DNA from: Selenomonadaceae bacterium
GTDB lineage: Bacteria; Bacillota; Negativicutes; Selenomonadales; Selenomonadaceae
Assembly (NCBI GenBank): GCA_017614505.1
Contig: JAGABT010000013.1
Location: 62,001 to 126,000, forward strand
Direction: 5' to 3'
DNA length: 64,000 nt
The position numbers and the translations under genes were made by a program. The notes under the pieces were generated by a model that searched no databases, was not told the origin of the DNA, and was given only the letters and a program-made list of their open reading frames with translations. Positions 42,041-51,907 of the stretch are shown in pieces (the first letter of the stretch is position 1; each line of letters opens with the position of its first letter).

Positions 42041-43576
42041 TTATTTCTTACCCAGCGCCACGCTCTGCGGCACCGTCGTTTCCTTGTCGTAGCACGCAAA
42101 CGCGTCGTCGACCAAATCTTTATCCGGCGCGGGCGTGAAGAGGCTCACCACCGGCACGATTATCAAACCGGCAATCATAGCGAAAGCTCCGCTGTTTATC
42201 GGCGACTGCAAAATTGCCGGAAATTCTGGGCGAATAAGCATGTTAGCCGTCATAAGTGCCACGCCGAATATGAAGCACGCCCAGCACGAAGCCGTTGTAA
42301 CTTTCTTCGAGTACAGCGAGTACATGAACGGCGCGAGGAATGCGCCTGCCATTGCGCCCCACGAAATTCCCATCAGCTGCGCGATAAAGTTCACCGAGCT
42401 GGAATACTGAATCATCGCCAGCACCGCCGATATTGCGATAAACACCACGATTAGTATTCGCATAACCAGCACCTGCCGCGCCTGACTCATGTTTTTTACC
42501 AGATTTTCGCGGATTAAATCGATTGTCAGCGTCGAGCTTGACGCGATAACCAGCGAAGAGAGCGTTGACATTGACGCCGAAAGCACTAAAATTACAACCA
42601 GCGCGATCATTCCGCTTGAAAGTCCCGAAAGCATCGTCGGAATTATCGAGTCGAAGCCGAAAGCTTTTATGTCAATCTGGTCGGAAAATAATCTGCCGAA
42701 TCCTCCCAGAAAATAGCAGCCGCCCGCTACGATAAACGCAAACGCCGTTGAAATTATCGTGCCTTTCTGAATTGCCTGCTCGTTTTTTATCGCGTAGAAT
42801 TTCTGAACCATTTGAGGCAAGCCCCACGTTCCCAGCGAAGTTAAAATTACCACAAACAATAAATTCAGCGGGTCGGGTCCGAAGAATGACGCGAAAATTC
42901 CTGGCGTGGTTGCAACGGTTTCATCCGAGATTCGCGCCAGTCCGTCAAGCGCTGACATGAATCCGCCCTTCGACTCCAGTACCGCGTAAATCACCGCGCA
43001 AATTCCGACCAGCATTACCATTCCCTGTATGAAATCGTTTATCGCCGTCGCCATGTAGCCGCCCGCCACCACGTATATCGCCGTCAGAATCGCCATGACG
43101 ATTATGCAGATTAAATAGTTTATTCCGAACGCCATTCCGAAAAGCCGCGATAAGCCGTTGTACAGCGACGCCGTGTAAGGTATCATGAAAATAAAAATTA
43201 TGATTGACGCGCCGATTTTCAGCGCTTTTGAGCCGAAACGCTTGCCGAAAAACTGCGGCATCGTCGCCGAATCCAAATGCTGGCTCATGATTCGCGTCCG
43301 CCGTCCTAAAATAAACCACGCCATCAGTGAGCCAATCAGCGCGTTGCCAATTCCAGCCCACGTCGCTGCTATTCCGTACTTCCAGCCGAACTGTCCGGCG
43401 TAGCCTACGAACACGACCGCTGAAAAATAACTCGTGCCGTAAGCAAAAGCCGTCAGCCACGGTCCGACGCTCCGCCCGCCTAAGACGAAGCCGTCAACGT
43501 CCGTCGCGTGCCGGCGGCAGTAAAGTCCTATTCCGATTAAAACTGCAAAGTATACGACCAGTAGTGCTATTTTCAA
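42041..43576 (-). CDS. Sodium:solute symporter (SSS family)
   Basis: 511 aa, about 13 hydrophobic helices. SSS signatures: GRSVGPWLTAFAYGTSYFSA near residue 35, GWKYGIAATWAGIGNALIG, YVVAGGYMATAINDFIQG and the SASMSTLSSLVIASSSTLTIDL motif that lines the sodium site. Family members move proline, pantothenate, sialic acid or other organic acids; the substrate cannot be told. TTG start at 43576 with GGAGGTAA just before. It diverges from an amidohydrolase gene with only 28 bp between starts. Confidence 0.9.
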   Translation of the reverse strand: MKIALLVVYFAVLIGIGLYCRRHATDVDGFVLGGRSVGPWLTAFAYGTSYFSAVVFVGYAGQFGWKYGIAATWAGIGNALIGSLMAWFILGRRTRIMSQHLDSATMPQFFGKRFGSKALKIGASIIIFIFMIPYTASLYNGLSRLFGMAFGINYLICIIVMAILTAIYVVAGGYMATAINDFIQGMVMLVGICAVIYAVLESKGGFMSALDGLARISDETVATTPGIFASFFGPDPLNLLFVVILTSLGTWGLPQMVQKFYAIKNEQAIQKGTIISTAFAFIVAGGCYFLGGFGRLFSDQIDIKAFGFDSIIPTMLSGLSSGMIALVVILVLSASMSTLSSLVIASSSTLTIDLIRENLVKNMSQARQVLVMRILIVVFIAISAVLAMIQYSSSVNFIAQLMGISWGAMAGAFLAPFMYSLYSKKVTTASCWACFIFGVALMTANMLIRPEFPAILQSPINSGAFAMIAGLIIVPVVSLFTPAPDKDLVDDAFACYDKETTVPQSVALGKK

Positions 43577-43604
43577 AATTATTACCTCCAAGGGAGTGAT
43601 TAAT

Positions 43605-44450
43605 TTGATTATCGACATGCACACGCATGTTTTCCCCGACAAAATCGCCGCCGCCGTTATCGACAAGCTCAGCCATTTGAGCCGCGCCCGCGCCTTCACC
43701 GACGGCACGATTCACGGTCTGCTTGAGTCAATGAAAAATTCCGGCGTCGATAAATCCGTAATTCTGCCCGTCGCCACGAATACGCAGCAGGTCGAAAAGA
43801 TTAACGATTCAGCCGCCGCGCTCACTGAAAAATTCAGCGCGCAGGGAATTATTTCTTTCGCCTGCATTCACCCAGACTACGAAAATTTTCGCGCAGAACT
43901 CAGCCGCGTCCAAAATCTCGGTCTCAAGGGCGTGAAGATTCACCCGATTTATCAGGGCGTCGACATTGACGATAAAAAATTCCTGCGCATTTTCGACCGC
44001 GCCGCTGAGCTCGATTTAATCGTCATAACTCACGCCGGACTTGATATTGGTTTTCCTGGCGTCGAACACTGCTCGCCGAAAATGATTCGCCACGTCGTCG
44101 AGGAAATTGGCGCGTTCAAATTCATTCTGGCGCATATGGGCGGCTGGAAGAACTGGGACGAAGTTGCCGAAGTTCTCGCCGGTCTGAACGTTTTTATCGA
44201 CACGGCTTTTTCTACCGGCAAAATTCCTGCGCGAAGTGATTTTCAGTGGAACGCCGCCGATTTGAATTTGCTGGACGCCGCCGGTTTCATGACGCTGTAC
44301 AAAGTTTTCGGCGCGGATAAAATTCTTTTCGGCACCGACAGCCCGTGGAGTCCGCCCGCTGAAACTATCGCCTTCATTAAAAATCTGCCGGTTGGCGACG
44401 CTGAAAAAAATAAAATTCTCGGCGGCAATGCCGAAAATCTGCTGGGGTGA
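43605..44450 (+). CDS. Amidohydrolase-2 family TIM-barrel hydrolase
   Basis: 281 aa starting LIIDMHTHVFPDKIAAAV with the HxH metal motif, then GLKGVKIHPIYQGV, THAGLDIGFPG, ILAHMGGWKNWDE and ILFGTDSPWS (terminal metal Asp). Family members are decarboxylases or hydrolases of carboxylic substrates. TTG 43605 is preferred, GGAGTG being 6 bases upstream; a GTG at 43596 in frame overlaps that site. The next gene follows after 6 bp. Confidence 0.85.
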   Translation: MIIDMHTHVFPDKIAAAVIDKLSHLSRARAFTDGTIHGLLESMKNSGVDKSVILPVATNTQQVEKINDSAAALTEKFSAQGIISFACIHPDYENFRAELSRVQNLGLKGVKIHPIYQGVDIDDKKFLRIFDRAAELDLIVITHAGLDIGFPGVEHCSPKMIRHVVEEIGAFKFILAHMGGWKNWDEVAEVLAGLNVFIDTAFSTGKIPARSDFQWNAADLNLLDAAGFMTLYKVFGADKILFGTDSPWSPPAETIAFIKNLPVGDAEKNKILGGNAENLLG

Positions 44451-44456
44451 AACAAT

Positions 44457-45089
44457 ATGATTCTTCAAGTCGAAGTTTGCGGCGCCATTGCGACCAACGC
44501 ATATTTTTATATCGACGATGAAACTGACGCCGGTTTTTTGATTGACCCTGGCGCCGAGGCTGAGCGGCTTTTAAAAATTATTTCCGCGCGAAATTTTACG
44601 ATTGAAAAAATTTTGCTGACGCACGGACATTTTGACCACATTGGCGCCGCCGCCGAAATTCAGCGCGAGCTTAAAATTCCAGTATGTATGCAGAAGAACG
44701 GGCGCGCCTACGCTGAAAATCCCACGTGGAATTTGTCCAGCGCATTTGGAGCGGAAATGGTTCTGCGCGACGTGACTTACCTTGACGATAACAGCGAAAT
44801 TATTCTGGCGGCGAATGAAAATTTCCGTCTGAAAATAATTCCTGTAGCGGGACATACGACGGACGGTGCGGCGTACTATAGCGAGCGTGACGGCGTAGCG
44901 TTTGTTGGCGATTCGATTTTTCTGGGCAGTTACGGGCGGACGGATTTTTATGGCGGCGATGAACAGACGCTGTTCGCCGAACTGAAAAATAAAATTCTGA
45001 CGCTGCCCGACGAAACAGTTTTACTGTCTGGACATACGCCGCCAACTACCGTCGGTGACGAAAAAAATCGCCCGTGGTTTAATATCTGA
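44457..45089 (+). CDS. Metallo-beta-lactamase-fold hydrolase (glyoxalase II-like)
   Basis: 210 aa with the MBL metal motif THGHFDHIG, further ligands in VAGHTTDGAAYY and FVGDSIFLGSYGRTDF, and LLSGHTPPTTVGDE at the end. This size and motif set fits the hydroxyacylglutathione-hydrolase-like MBL group. Probably cotranscribed with the amidohydrolase. Confidence 0.92.
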   Translation: MILQVEVCGAIATNAYFYIDDETDAGFLIDPGAEAERLLKIISARNFTIEKILLTHGHFDHIGAAAEIQRELKIPVCMQKNGRAYAENPTWNLSSAFGAEMVLRDVTYLDDNSEIILAANENFRLKIIPVAGHTTDGAAYYSERDGVAFVGDSIFLGSYGRTDFYGGDEQTLFAELKNKILTLPDETVLLSGHTPPTTVGDEKNRPWFNI

Positions 45090-45123
45090 TTACGCGCATA
45101 GAACCGCCTCAATGACGCGAATA

Positions 45124-45223
45124 GAAGCGCGCCATGGACGGCGCGCGGGCCGTCACAGGTCGCTGGATGCGACCTATGCGGCCCCCTTTCTTTGCCAGCG
45201 TTTCTTTCGAGAAAGAAATGCTG
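45124..45223 (-). repeat. Three-hairpin intergenic element, copy 6
   Basis: In element orientation (minus): CAGCATTTCTTTC/GAAAGAAACGCTG, GCAAAGAAAG, hairpin 2 GGCCGCAT...ACGGCC with AGGTCGC/GCGACCT, hairpin 3 GCGCGCC GTCCAT GGCGCGC, CTTCTAT. Confidence 0.8.
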
Positions 45224-45240
45224 AAAAAAATAATCCAGTC

Positions 45241-45666
45241 TTAAACCTCAGCAATTTGTTCCTGCGTAAGTGATTTAATCCCCCTGCCGCTAAGAAGTGC
45301 CTCAGCTTTTTTGGTATCGGTGACGCGGAAAATCATGTACGCATTTTTTTTGCCGGCGAAGGCGTACATATATTCGATATTGACGTCAGCTTCGGTGAAA
45401 AATTTCAGCAGATTGTTAAGCCCGCCGGTCTCGTCGGAAATCGCGTAGATTAAAACTGGCGTGAAACTCGCGACGAAATTTTCTTCCTTGAGGACGCTGG
45501 TGGCCTCGTAAACGTCATTGACAATCATGCGGACGATACCGAAATCATTGGTGTCAGCCAGCGACAGCGCGCGAATGTTGATACCGCCTTTCGCCAGCAC
45601 CTCGGTCATTTTGTTAAGAGTGCCTGGCTTATTTTCGAGAAACACGGAAACTTGATTGACGCTCAT
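45241..45666 (-). CDS. Tandem ACT-domain protein paired with PaaK
   Basis: 141 aa with two ACT domains: VSVFLENKPGTLNKMTEVLA at the N-terminus and PVLIYAISDETGGLNNLLKF with VNIEYMYAFAG in the middle. This kind of protein often follows phenylacetate-CoA ligase in anaerobes and is thought to sense an amino or aryl acid. Starts 12 bp after paaK. Confidence 0.88.
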   Translation of the reverse strand: MSVNQVSVFLENKPGTLNKMTEVLAKGGINIRALSLADTNDFGIVRMIVNDVYEATSVLKEENFVASFTPVLIYAISDETGGLNNLLKFFTEADVNIEYMYAFAGKKNAYMIFRVTDTKKAEALLSGRGIKSLTQEQIAEV

Positions 45667-45678
45667 TAAAATCGCCTC

Positions 45679-46980
45679 CTAAATCTTGCGCTTGTCGATG
45701 ACGCGGACGGCTTTACCTTCGCTGCGGGTGATAGTTTTGGGATTGACGAGATTAACTTTCGCCTTGATGCCGAGCATGGAACGCAGACCGTCTTCGAGAA
45801 TCTTCTTGCGGTTCTGAATTTCGCCGACGTTATCCGTGAACATATCGGGCGTCATTTCGACGTTAATATCGAAGGTATCGGTGTTGTTCACGCGGTCGAC
45901 GATAATCTGGTAATTAGCCGCGTAGCCCTTGTTGAGCAGAACAGTTTCAATCTGGCTGGGGAAGACGTTGACGCCGCGAATCTTGAGCATATCGTCGGAG
46001 CGTCCCTTAGGTTTAGTCATTTTGACATGAGTTCTGCCGCAGGAACATTTTTCGCGGGTAAGCGTGGTAATGTCACGGGTACGATAGCGAAGGAGCGGGA
46101 AAGCTTCCTTGTCAAGCGACGTGAAAACGAGTTCGCCTTGCGTGCTTTCGGGAAGAACTTCGCAGGTTTCGGGGTCGATAATTTCAGCCAGAAAATGGTC
46201 TTCGTTAATGTGCATTCCGCGCTGTTCGGAGCATTCAAACGCCACGCCAGGTCCTGAAATTTCGGTTAAGCCGTAAATGTCGTAGGCTTTAATTCCGAGA
46301 ACTTTTTCAATATCGCGGCGCATTTCCTCAGACCACGCTTCGGCGCCGAAAATACCAGCCTTGAGCGGAATCTGTTCAGGCGTCAAGCCCATTTCCTTCA
46401 TGGATTCGCCGAGGTAAGCGGCGTAGCTTGGCGTGCAGCAGAGAATCGTTGCGCTCAAATCCATGATAAACATAATCTGGCGCTCGGTATTGCCGGAGCT
46501 GGCAGGAATTGTAAGGCAGCCGACTTTGTGCGAGCCGCCGTCGAGACCAGCACCGCCGGTAAAAAGACCGTAGCCATAGGAAACCTGACAAACGTCCTCG
46601 TTGGTGCCGCCAGCCGCCACGATAGCCCGCGCGCAGCAGTCTTCCCAGATGTCAATGTCATGCTGGGTGTAAAACGCCACGACGCGTTTGCCGGTAGTGC
46701 CGGAGGTCGAATGAATACGCACGCAGTCTTTCAAAGGGCGCGCCATCAAGCCGTAGGGGTACGCCGCCTTCAAATCCGCCTTCGTAAGGAACGGCAGCTT
46801 GTGCAGGTCTTCCACCGATTTAATATCTTCCGGCGTCAAATTTTTTTCCTGCATTTTCGCGCGGTAGTAGGGAACGTTCTCCCAGACATTTCTAACCTGC
46901 GCGAGGAGTTTTTCATTCTGCAGCGCCAAAATTTTTTCACGCGGCGCGCATTCAATTTCCTCCTGAAAATAACGCTCCAT
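45679..46980 (-). CDS. paaK: Phenylacetate-CoA ligase
   Basis: 433 aa of the AMP-forming ligase family with the ATP motif HSTSGTTGKR, YGYGLFTGGAGLDGG, DIYGLTEISGPGVA, RTRDIT and GRSDDMLKIRGVNVFP. It activates aryl acetates to CoA thioesters; in anaerobes it is typically linked to aromatic amino acid fermentation through indolepyruvate oxidoreductase, not seen here. Single-operon pair with the ACT protein. Confidence 0.94.
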   Translation of the reverse strand: MERYFQEEIECAPREKILALQNEKLLAQVRNVWENVPYYRAKMQEKNLTPEDIKSVEDLHKLPFLTKADLKAAYPYGLMARPLKDCVRIHSTSGTTGKRVVAFYTQHDIDIWEDCCARAIVAAGGTNEDVCQVSYGYGLFTGGAGLDGGSHKVGCLTIPASSGNTERQIMFIMDLSATILCCTPSYAAYLGESMKEMGLTPEQIPLKAGIFGAEAWSEEMRRDIEKVLGIKAYDIYGLTEISGPGVAFECSEQRGMHINEDHFLAEIIDPETCEVLPESTQGELVFTSLDKEAFPLLRYRTRDITTLTREKCSCGRTHVKMTKPKGRSDDMLKIRGVNVFPSQIETVLLNKGYAANYQIIVDRVNNTDTFDINVEMTPDMFTDNVGEIQNRKKILEDGLRSMLGIKAKVNLVNPKTITRSEGKAVRVIDKRKI

Positions 46981-47034
46981 AAATTAGCCTCACTTTCAAA
47001 ATTTAAAATCTAAACAAAATTTCATACCGCGTGT

Positions 47035-47063
47035 ATTATATTTCATATTTCTACATAATTCAA
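47035..47063 (-). promoter_or_regulatory. Promoter of paaK
   Basis: Minus strand TTGAAT (47058-47063), 17 bp, TATAAT (47035-47040). Confidence 0.7.
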
Positions 47064-47077
47064 GTTTTTTGGGGGAA

Positions 47078-47106
47078 TTGCTTAAACGGCGCGAAAAGTG
47101 TACAAT
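47078..47106 (+). promoter_or_regulatory. Promoter of the suf genes
   Basis: TTGCTT (47078-47083), 17 bp, TACAAT (47101-47106). It excludes the GTG at 47098 as a start for the first suf gene. Confidence 0.6.
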
Positions 47107-47130
47107 ATTCAAAAAATCGAGGTGAAGATT

Positions 47131-47874
47131 TTGAGTGAAAATATTTTCGGCGAAATTCCGCTGAAGACATGGCGCTGGCTCGGCGTCAACGACGTTAAGG
47201 CTGAAATTCCCGCCGTGGAAAAAGTTATCAGCGTTGCGGATGGCGACGTTCAGAAAATTTCTGACGTGAATTTATCTGACACTGACGCGGCGCGGAAAAT
47301 TAAAATTACCGTCGGTAAATCTGCGCGCGTGGAATTTTCAGCGGTTGACCTGGGCAGCGGCGATTTTTCTGCTGACGTGGAAATTATTCTGGCGGGCGAC
47401 GATTCGGCGGCGGAAATTGATTCTGTCTACTTCGGCGACGGCAACCGGCGGCTGGACTTCAACTACGTTATTCGGCAGTGCGGTCTGCGTACCGATGCGA
47501 AAATGAATGTGCGCGGCGCGCTCAGCGGTAAGTGCGACAAAATTTTTCGCGGCACGCTCGATTTTCAGCGCGGCTCCAAAGGCTCCGTCGGGCGCGAACT
47601 CGAAGAAGTTGTAATTCTGTCCGAAGGCACGCGCAACCGCTCCGTTCCACTCATGCTTTCCGGCGAAGATGACGTTGACGGTCACCACGCGGTTAGTGTC
47701 GGGCGCCTCGACGAAGAAAAAATTTTCTACCTGATGAGCCGCGGGCTCGATAAGGCGGAGGCTGAACGGCTAATCGTCGAAGCCGCGTTCAATCCCGTGG
47801 TTGAGAAAATCGCCGATGAAAATCTTCGCGATGAAATTGCCGCCGAAATTCAAAGGAGGCTCGCTAATGGCTAG
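47131..47874 (+). CDS. Short SufD/SufB-like iron-sulphur assembly protein
   Basis: 247 aa with the SufBD core: LDFNYVIRQCGLRTDAKMNV, KCDKIFRGTLDFQRGSKGSVG, and the C-terminal GHHAVSVGRLDEEKIFYLMSRGLDKAEAERLIVEA shortened to its key part HxxSVGxLDEEKIFYLMSRG. Regular SufD is over 400 aa; this one lacks most of the N-terminal half. It should act as a scaffold in cluster assembly, but SufB and SufC are not in the window. TTG 47131 has GAGGTG 7 bases upstream and lies after the promoter. Confidence 0.85.
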   Translation: MSENIFGEIPLKTWRWLGVNDVKAEIPAVEKVISVADGDVQKISDVNLSDTDAARKIKITVGKSARVEFSAVDLGSGDFSADVEIILAGDDSAAEIDSVYFGDGNRRLDFNYVIRQCGLRTDAKMNVRGALSGKCDKIFRGTLDFQRGSKGSVGRELEEVVILSEGTRNRSVPLMLSGEDDVDGHHAVSVGRLDEEKIFYLMSRGLDKAEAERLIVEAAFNPVVEKIADENLRDEIAAEIQRRLANG

Positions 47875-49084
47875 CAGAAATTTTTTGAAAGACTTCCCGA
47901 TTTTCCATGGCAAGCCGCCCGCCTACCTTGACAACAGCGCGACTACGCAGAAGCCCGAAGCCGTCGTCCGCGCGATTTGCGGCTACTACGGCGGTTGTAA
48001 CGCCAATCCCCACCGCGGCGTTTATGACTGGAGCGTCAAGGCTACGAAAATTTATGAGAACGCCCGCGCCAGCGTCCAGAAATTTCTCAACGCCAAATTG
48101 CCAGCCGAAATTATTTTCACTAAAAATGCCACCGAGTCGCTGAACCTCGTCGCTCAAAGCTATGGCGCGGCGAATCTCAAAGCCGGTGACGAAATTCTGA
48201 TTACAATCAGCGAGCACCATTCAAATCTTGTGCCGTGGCAGATTGTTGCGAAGAAAACCGGCGCCACGCTGAATTATATTTACCTCGCGCAGGACGGCAA
48301 TTTATCTGACGTGGAAATTCACCGCAAGCTTACAAAGCGCACGAAAATTCTCGCCGTGACGCAGATTTCCAACGTGCTCGGTCTGATTAATGACGTGAAA
48401 ACTCTGGCGGCTAAGGCGCACGAAGTCGGCGCGGTTATCGTGGTGGACGGCGCGCAGTCCGTGCCGCACATTCCCGTTGATGTACAGGAACTTGACGCGG
48501 ATTTTCTGGCTTTTTCCGGTCACAAAATGCTCGGTCCAATGGGTATCGGCGTGCTTTATGGTAAAAAAAATCTGCTTGAGACAATGCCCCCGTTTTTGAG
48601 CGGCGGCGATATGATTGAATACGTCGAGGAACAGGATACGACTTTCGCGGAGCTGCCGAACAAATTTGAAGCCGGTACGCAGAACGTCGGCGGCGCGGCT
48701 GGCTTAAGCGCGGCGATTGACTACCTTCAGAAAATCGGCTTTGACGAAATTGCGCGCGTTGAAAAAAATCTCACGGAACTTGCGATTGACGCGCTGAAAA
48801 AACTTCCTTACGTCGAACTGTACGGCTGCGATTCGGAGCGCGATAACAAAATCGGTATAGTGACTTTCAACATTAAGGGCGTCCACCCGCACGACGTTGC
48901 GACGATTCTTGACGCGGAAGGCGTGGCGATTCGCGCGGGTCACCACTGCGCTCAGCCGCTCACGAAATACCTCGGGCAAACCGCTACCTGCCGCGCCAGC
49001 TTTTATTTTTACAACACGATTGAGGACGTGGGGCGGCTGGTCGACGCCGTTGCCAAAGTCCGCAAGGTTATGCATCTGGATTAA
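47867..49084 (+). CDS. sufS: Cysteine desulfurase SufS
   Basis: 405 aa, class V aminotransferase fold: AYLDNSATTQKPEAVV, SEHHSNLVPWQ, VVDGAQSVPHIPVDV, DFLAFSGHKMLGPMGIGVLY with the PLP lysine, and RAGHHCAQP with the persulfide cysteine. It supplies sulphur for iron-sulphur clusters. ATG 47867 overlaps the sufD-like stop by 8 bp and has AAAGGAGG. Confidence 0.97.
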   Translation: MASRNFLKDFPIFHGKPPAYLDNSATTQKPEAVVRAICGYYGGCNANPHRGVYDWSVKATKIYENARASVQKFLNAKLPAEIIFTKNATESLNLVAQSYGAANLKAGDEILITISEHHSNLVPWQIVAKKTGATLNYIYLAQDGNLSDVEIHRKLTKRTKILAVTQISNVLGLINDVKTLAAKAHEVGAVIVVDGAQSVPHIPVDVQELDADFLAFSGHKMLGPMGIGVLYGKKNLLETMPPFLSGGDMIEYVEEQDTTFAELPNKFEAGTQNVGGAAGLSAAIDYLQKIGFDEIARVEKNLTELAIDALKKLPYVELYGCDSERDNKIGIVTFNIKGVHPHDVATILDAEGVAIRAGHHCAQPLTKYLGQTATCRASFYFYNTIEDVGRLVDAVAKVRKVMHLD

Positions 49085-49105
49085 TTTCTCAGGGGAGTTG
49101 AAACT

Positions 49106-49162
49106 ATGACTATTCATCAGCTTGGAGAGGATAAGCCCAATGTTGGAAGAAATTTACACTGA
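49106..49162 (+). CDS. Possible 18-codon leader ORF overlapping sufU
   Basis: ATG 49106 with a strong AGGGGAG site reads MTIHQLGEDKPNVGRNLH and stops at 49160-49162, inside sufU in another frame. It would couple translation into sufU or be a chance frame; no protein family. Confidence 0.35.
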   Translation: MTIHQLGEDKPNVGRNLH

Positions 49163-49565
49163 ACTGCTCGCTGAACACAGCCAGTCCGCGGAAAACCGGC
49201 GCGCGCTGGTTAATCCCACGCTCAAAGAGCACGGGCACAATCCAACCTGCGGCGATGACATTACGCTTGAGCTGGAAATTTCCGACGGCGTGATTAAGGA
49301 CGCGGCGTTCACCGGCGGCGGCTGCGCAATTTCTCAGGCGTCCACCGATATGATGATTGAGCTTATGCGCGGGAAAAGCGTCGCCGAGGCGAAAAAGCTT
49401 GCGGAACTTTTTATCGCGATGATTAAGGGCGAAGTGACCGACAACGCGGAACTGGAACAGCTCGACGAGGCGATTGCGCTCAAAAATATTTCCAACATGC
49501 CCGCGCGTGTCAAATGCGCAACGCTAGCCTGGCACACGCTCGATACCGCGCTCGGCAAGGCTTGA
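49140..49565 (+). CDS. sufU: SufU-type sulphur acceptor / scaffold
   Basis: 141 aa with SufU zinc cysteines in NPTCGDDITLELE, GGGCAISQASTDMM and ARVKCATLAWHTL, and the insert GEVTDNAELEQLDE typical of SufU rather than IscU. It accepts sulphur from SufS. ATG 49140 is chosen on family length, with AGAGGAT upstream; an in-frame ATG lies 18 bp before. Confidence 0.95.
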   Translation: MLEEIYTELLAEHSQSAENRRALVNPTLKEHGHNPTCGDDITLELEISDGVIKDAAFTGGGCAISQASTDMMIELMRGKSVAEAKKLAELFIAMIKGEVTDNAELEQLDEAIALKNISNMPARVKCATLAWHTLDTALGKA

Positions 49566-49574
49566 GGTGAGACC

Positions 49575-50807
49575 GTGGACATAGATTCGCTTTACAAAAA
49601 GTACAAAGCCGCGAAAAATCTTGATGAACTTGGCGTGTGTATCGCCGAGGCGCTGAGACTTCGCAGGAAAATTTCTGAGCCGCCGAATACTCTGCGGGAA
49701 ATTGTTCACCGCGGCGATATTCTGGATTATCTGACGCTGAAGGCGCTGGGCAACGGCGACGGCGAAACTGCCAAATTCTACGCATACGAAAGCGCCAGCT
49801 ATCTTAAAGATTTGCCGAAGCAGTCTTTTCTCACGGAATATCTTCTGGCGCGCGCGAATTATCAGACCGGCGACTACGTGCGGGCGGCGAAATTTTTTGC
49901 GCTGTATGACATGTACCGTGCGCGCAGCTGGAATGACATTGACGAGCTGAGTTTTTTCTACCGCGCAAACTGTCTGGCGTTGCAGGGGCGGCTTGAAGAT
50001 GCGATGAAAATTTACGCGGTTGCCCTGCAAACCAAACTGGATTTTCCCGAAGCTAAAATGAACTTTGAGAACGTGCGCAGCGGTACAGCGGCAAATCTGA
50101 TTCTCGAAGTTTCAAGCCTGTGGAATGTGGCAGATTTCTGGGACGTTCCGATTTTTATCAACGCCCGCGACCGGCTCGGCGTCATGAAAAAGCTGATTGA
50201 CTGGCTCCTTGACGCCGGTTACCGCAACGTCATAATCCTCGACAACGATTCGACGTACCCGCCGCTCCTCGAATACTATTCCGAAATTGACAAAGACCCG
50301 CGCGTTAAAATCATTACGCTCGGCGAGAATTTTGGCTACAGGGCGCTCTGGAGCTCGAAAGTTCTTGAGTACCTGCACATCGCCACGCCCTACGTCTACA
50401 CCGACCCCGACGTTGTTCCCGATGAAAACTGCCCGAAAGACATTGTGCGGCGGCTGTATGAAATTCTCGACGCTCACCATGAAATTCGCAAGGTCGGGCT
50501 CGGTCTGATTTGGGAAGATATAACTTTTTACGACAAAGACTACTGGCAGGAGCAGGAGGCGGATTTTTATGCGCGCGGCAACCTCGGCGGCGGGCTCGCT
50601 TATGCGAACGTCGACACGACCTTTGCGCTTTACTCGAATATGCGCAGTTACAGCCTGCGATTTTCGCTGCGTACAGTTGGAGATTTGCGCGCCCGCCATT
50701 TGCCGTGGTACTTCGACTACGATAACCTGCCGGAAGATGAAAAATATTACCTCGACCACGCCGATAAAAGTTTTGTGACGACGGTCAGGGAAAAAATTCA
50801 GGAGTGA
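49575..50807 (+). CDS. TPR-containing GT-A glycosyltransferase-like protein
   Basis: 410 aa. Residues about 1-170 are helical with TPR-like repeats ([45 protein letters not shown] types). The rest looks like a family 2 type glycosyltransferase: [37 protein letters not shown] and the DxD motif [14 protein letters not shown]. It may glycosylate surface proteins or polysaccharide. Starts 9 bp after sufU and overlaps prfA by 4 bp. Exact family not recognised. Confidence 0.75.
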   Translation: MDIDSLYKKYKAAKNLDELGVCIAEALRLRRKISEPPNTLREIVHRGDILDYLTLKALGNGDGETAKFYAYESASYLKDLPKQSFLTEYLLARANYQTGDYVRAAKFFALYDMYRARSWNDIDELSFFYRANCLALQGRLEDAMKIYAVALQTKLDFPEAKMNFENVRSGTAANLILEVSSLWNVADFWDVPIFINARDRLGVMKKLIDWLLDAGYRNVIILDNDSTYPPLLEYYSEIDKDPRVKIITLGENFGYRALWSSKVLEYLHIATPYVYTDPDVVPDENCPKDIVRRLYEILDAHHEIRKVGLGLIWEDITFYDKDYWQEQEADFYARGNLGGGLAYANVDTTFALYSNMRSYSLRFSLRTVGDLRARHLPWYFDYDNLPEDEKYYLDHADKSFVTTVREKIQE

Positions 50808-51889
50808 TGCGTTTGCTTGAAAAGTTGCAGAAAGTGGAAGACCGATTCGGCGAAATTGAATCGCAGCTCGGCGACCCGTCGGTTATTGCGGACGTGGACA
50901 GATTCACGAAGCTCACGCGGGAACTTGCGGCGCTTGAGCCCGTGATTCAGAAATTCCGCCAGTACAAAAAAATCCTCGCGCAGATTGACGAAGATAAAAT
51001 TTTACTCGAAACCGCTGAAGACGATGAACTGAAAAACCTCGCCGCGGAGGAACTCGCTGAACTCAAAAAATCCAAAGCGGAACTCGACAGCGAACTCCCA
51101 ATCCTCCTGCTCCCGCGCGACCCTAACGACGAGAAAAATGTTATCGTGGAAATACGCGGCGGCGTGGGCGGCGAGGAAGCAGCGCTCTTTGTCGGAGACC
51201 TGTTCAGAATGTACGCGCGCTACGCCGAAAGGCAGGGCTGGCGCGTCGATATTGTCGACTCGAACCCCACGACGATTGGCGGATTCAAGGAAATTTCGTT
51301 CACCGTGGACGGCGCGGCGGCTTACAGCAGGCTCAAGTACGAAAGCGGCACCCACCGCGTCCAGCGCGTGCCCGTCACCGAGTCCAGCGGCAGGATTCAT
51401 ACCAGCGCGGTAACCGTCGCCGTCCTGCCCGAAGCCGAGGAAGTCGACGTGGAAATTAATCCCGCCGACCTTCGAATCGATACCTACTGCGCGAGCGGCG
51501 CCGGCGGGCAGTACGTCAACAAGACCGAAAGCGCTATCCGAATCACGCACATTCCCAGCGGCATCGTCGTGCAGTGCCAGGACGAAAAATCCCAGCTCAA
51601 GAATAAGGAAAAAGCCATGCGCGTTCTGCGCGCCCGCGTCAGGGATTTAGCCGTCCGCGAACAGAATGAGGCTATCGCCGCCGACAGGAAAAATCAGGTT
51701 GGCTCCGGCGACCGCAGCGAGCGCATTCGCACTTACAATTTCCCGCAAGGCAGGGTTACCGACCATCGCATTAATCTGACGCTCTACAAGCTGGAAAGCG
51801 TTTTGAACGGCGACCTCGACGAAATTATTTCCGCGCTGATTACCGCTGACCAGTCGAAGAAACTTTCGCTCAGTAATGAAAATTTTTAA
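50804..51889 (+). CDS. prfA: Peptide chain release factor 1
   Basis: 361 aa RF1, which reads UAA and UAG. GGQ catalytic motif at 234-236 ([19 protein letters not shown]), [19 protein letters not shown] and the P-x-T codon-recognition site. GTG start at 50804 (ATG 50807 is equally possible) overlaps the preceding stop. Followed by prmC, which methylates this GGQ glutamine. Confidence 0.97.
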   Translation: MMRLLEKLQKVEDRFGEIESQLGDPSVIADVDRFTKLTRELAALEPVIQKFRQYKKILAQIDEDKILLETAEDDELKNLAAEELAELKKSKAELDSELPILLLPRDPNDEKNVIVEIRGGVGGEEAALFVGDLFRMYARYAERQGWRVDIVDSNPTTIGGFKEISFTVDGAAAYSRLKYESGTHRVQRVPVTESSGRIHTSAVTVAVLPEAEEVDVEINPADLRIDTYCASGAGGQYVNKTESAIRITHIPSGIVVQCQDEKSQLKNKEKAMRVLRARVRDLAVREQNEAIAADRKNQVGSGDRSERIRTYNFPQGRVTDHRINLTLYKLESVLNGDLDEIISALITADQSKKLSLSNENF

Positions 51890-51907
51890 ACCAGGGAGGG
51901 AAAAATC

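Noticed and set aside
51002..51550. Minus-strand 182-codon frame opposite prfA
   Set aside because: Shadow of prfA with no domain content.
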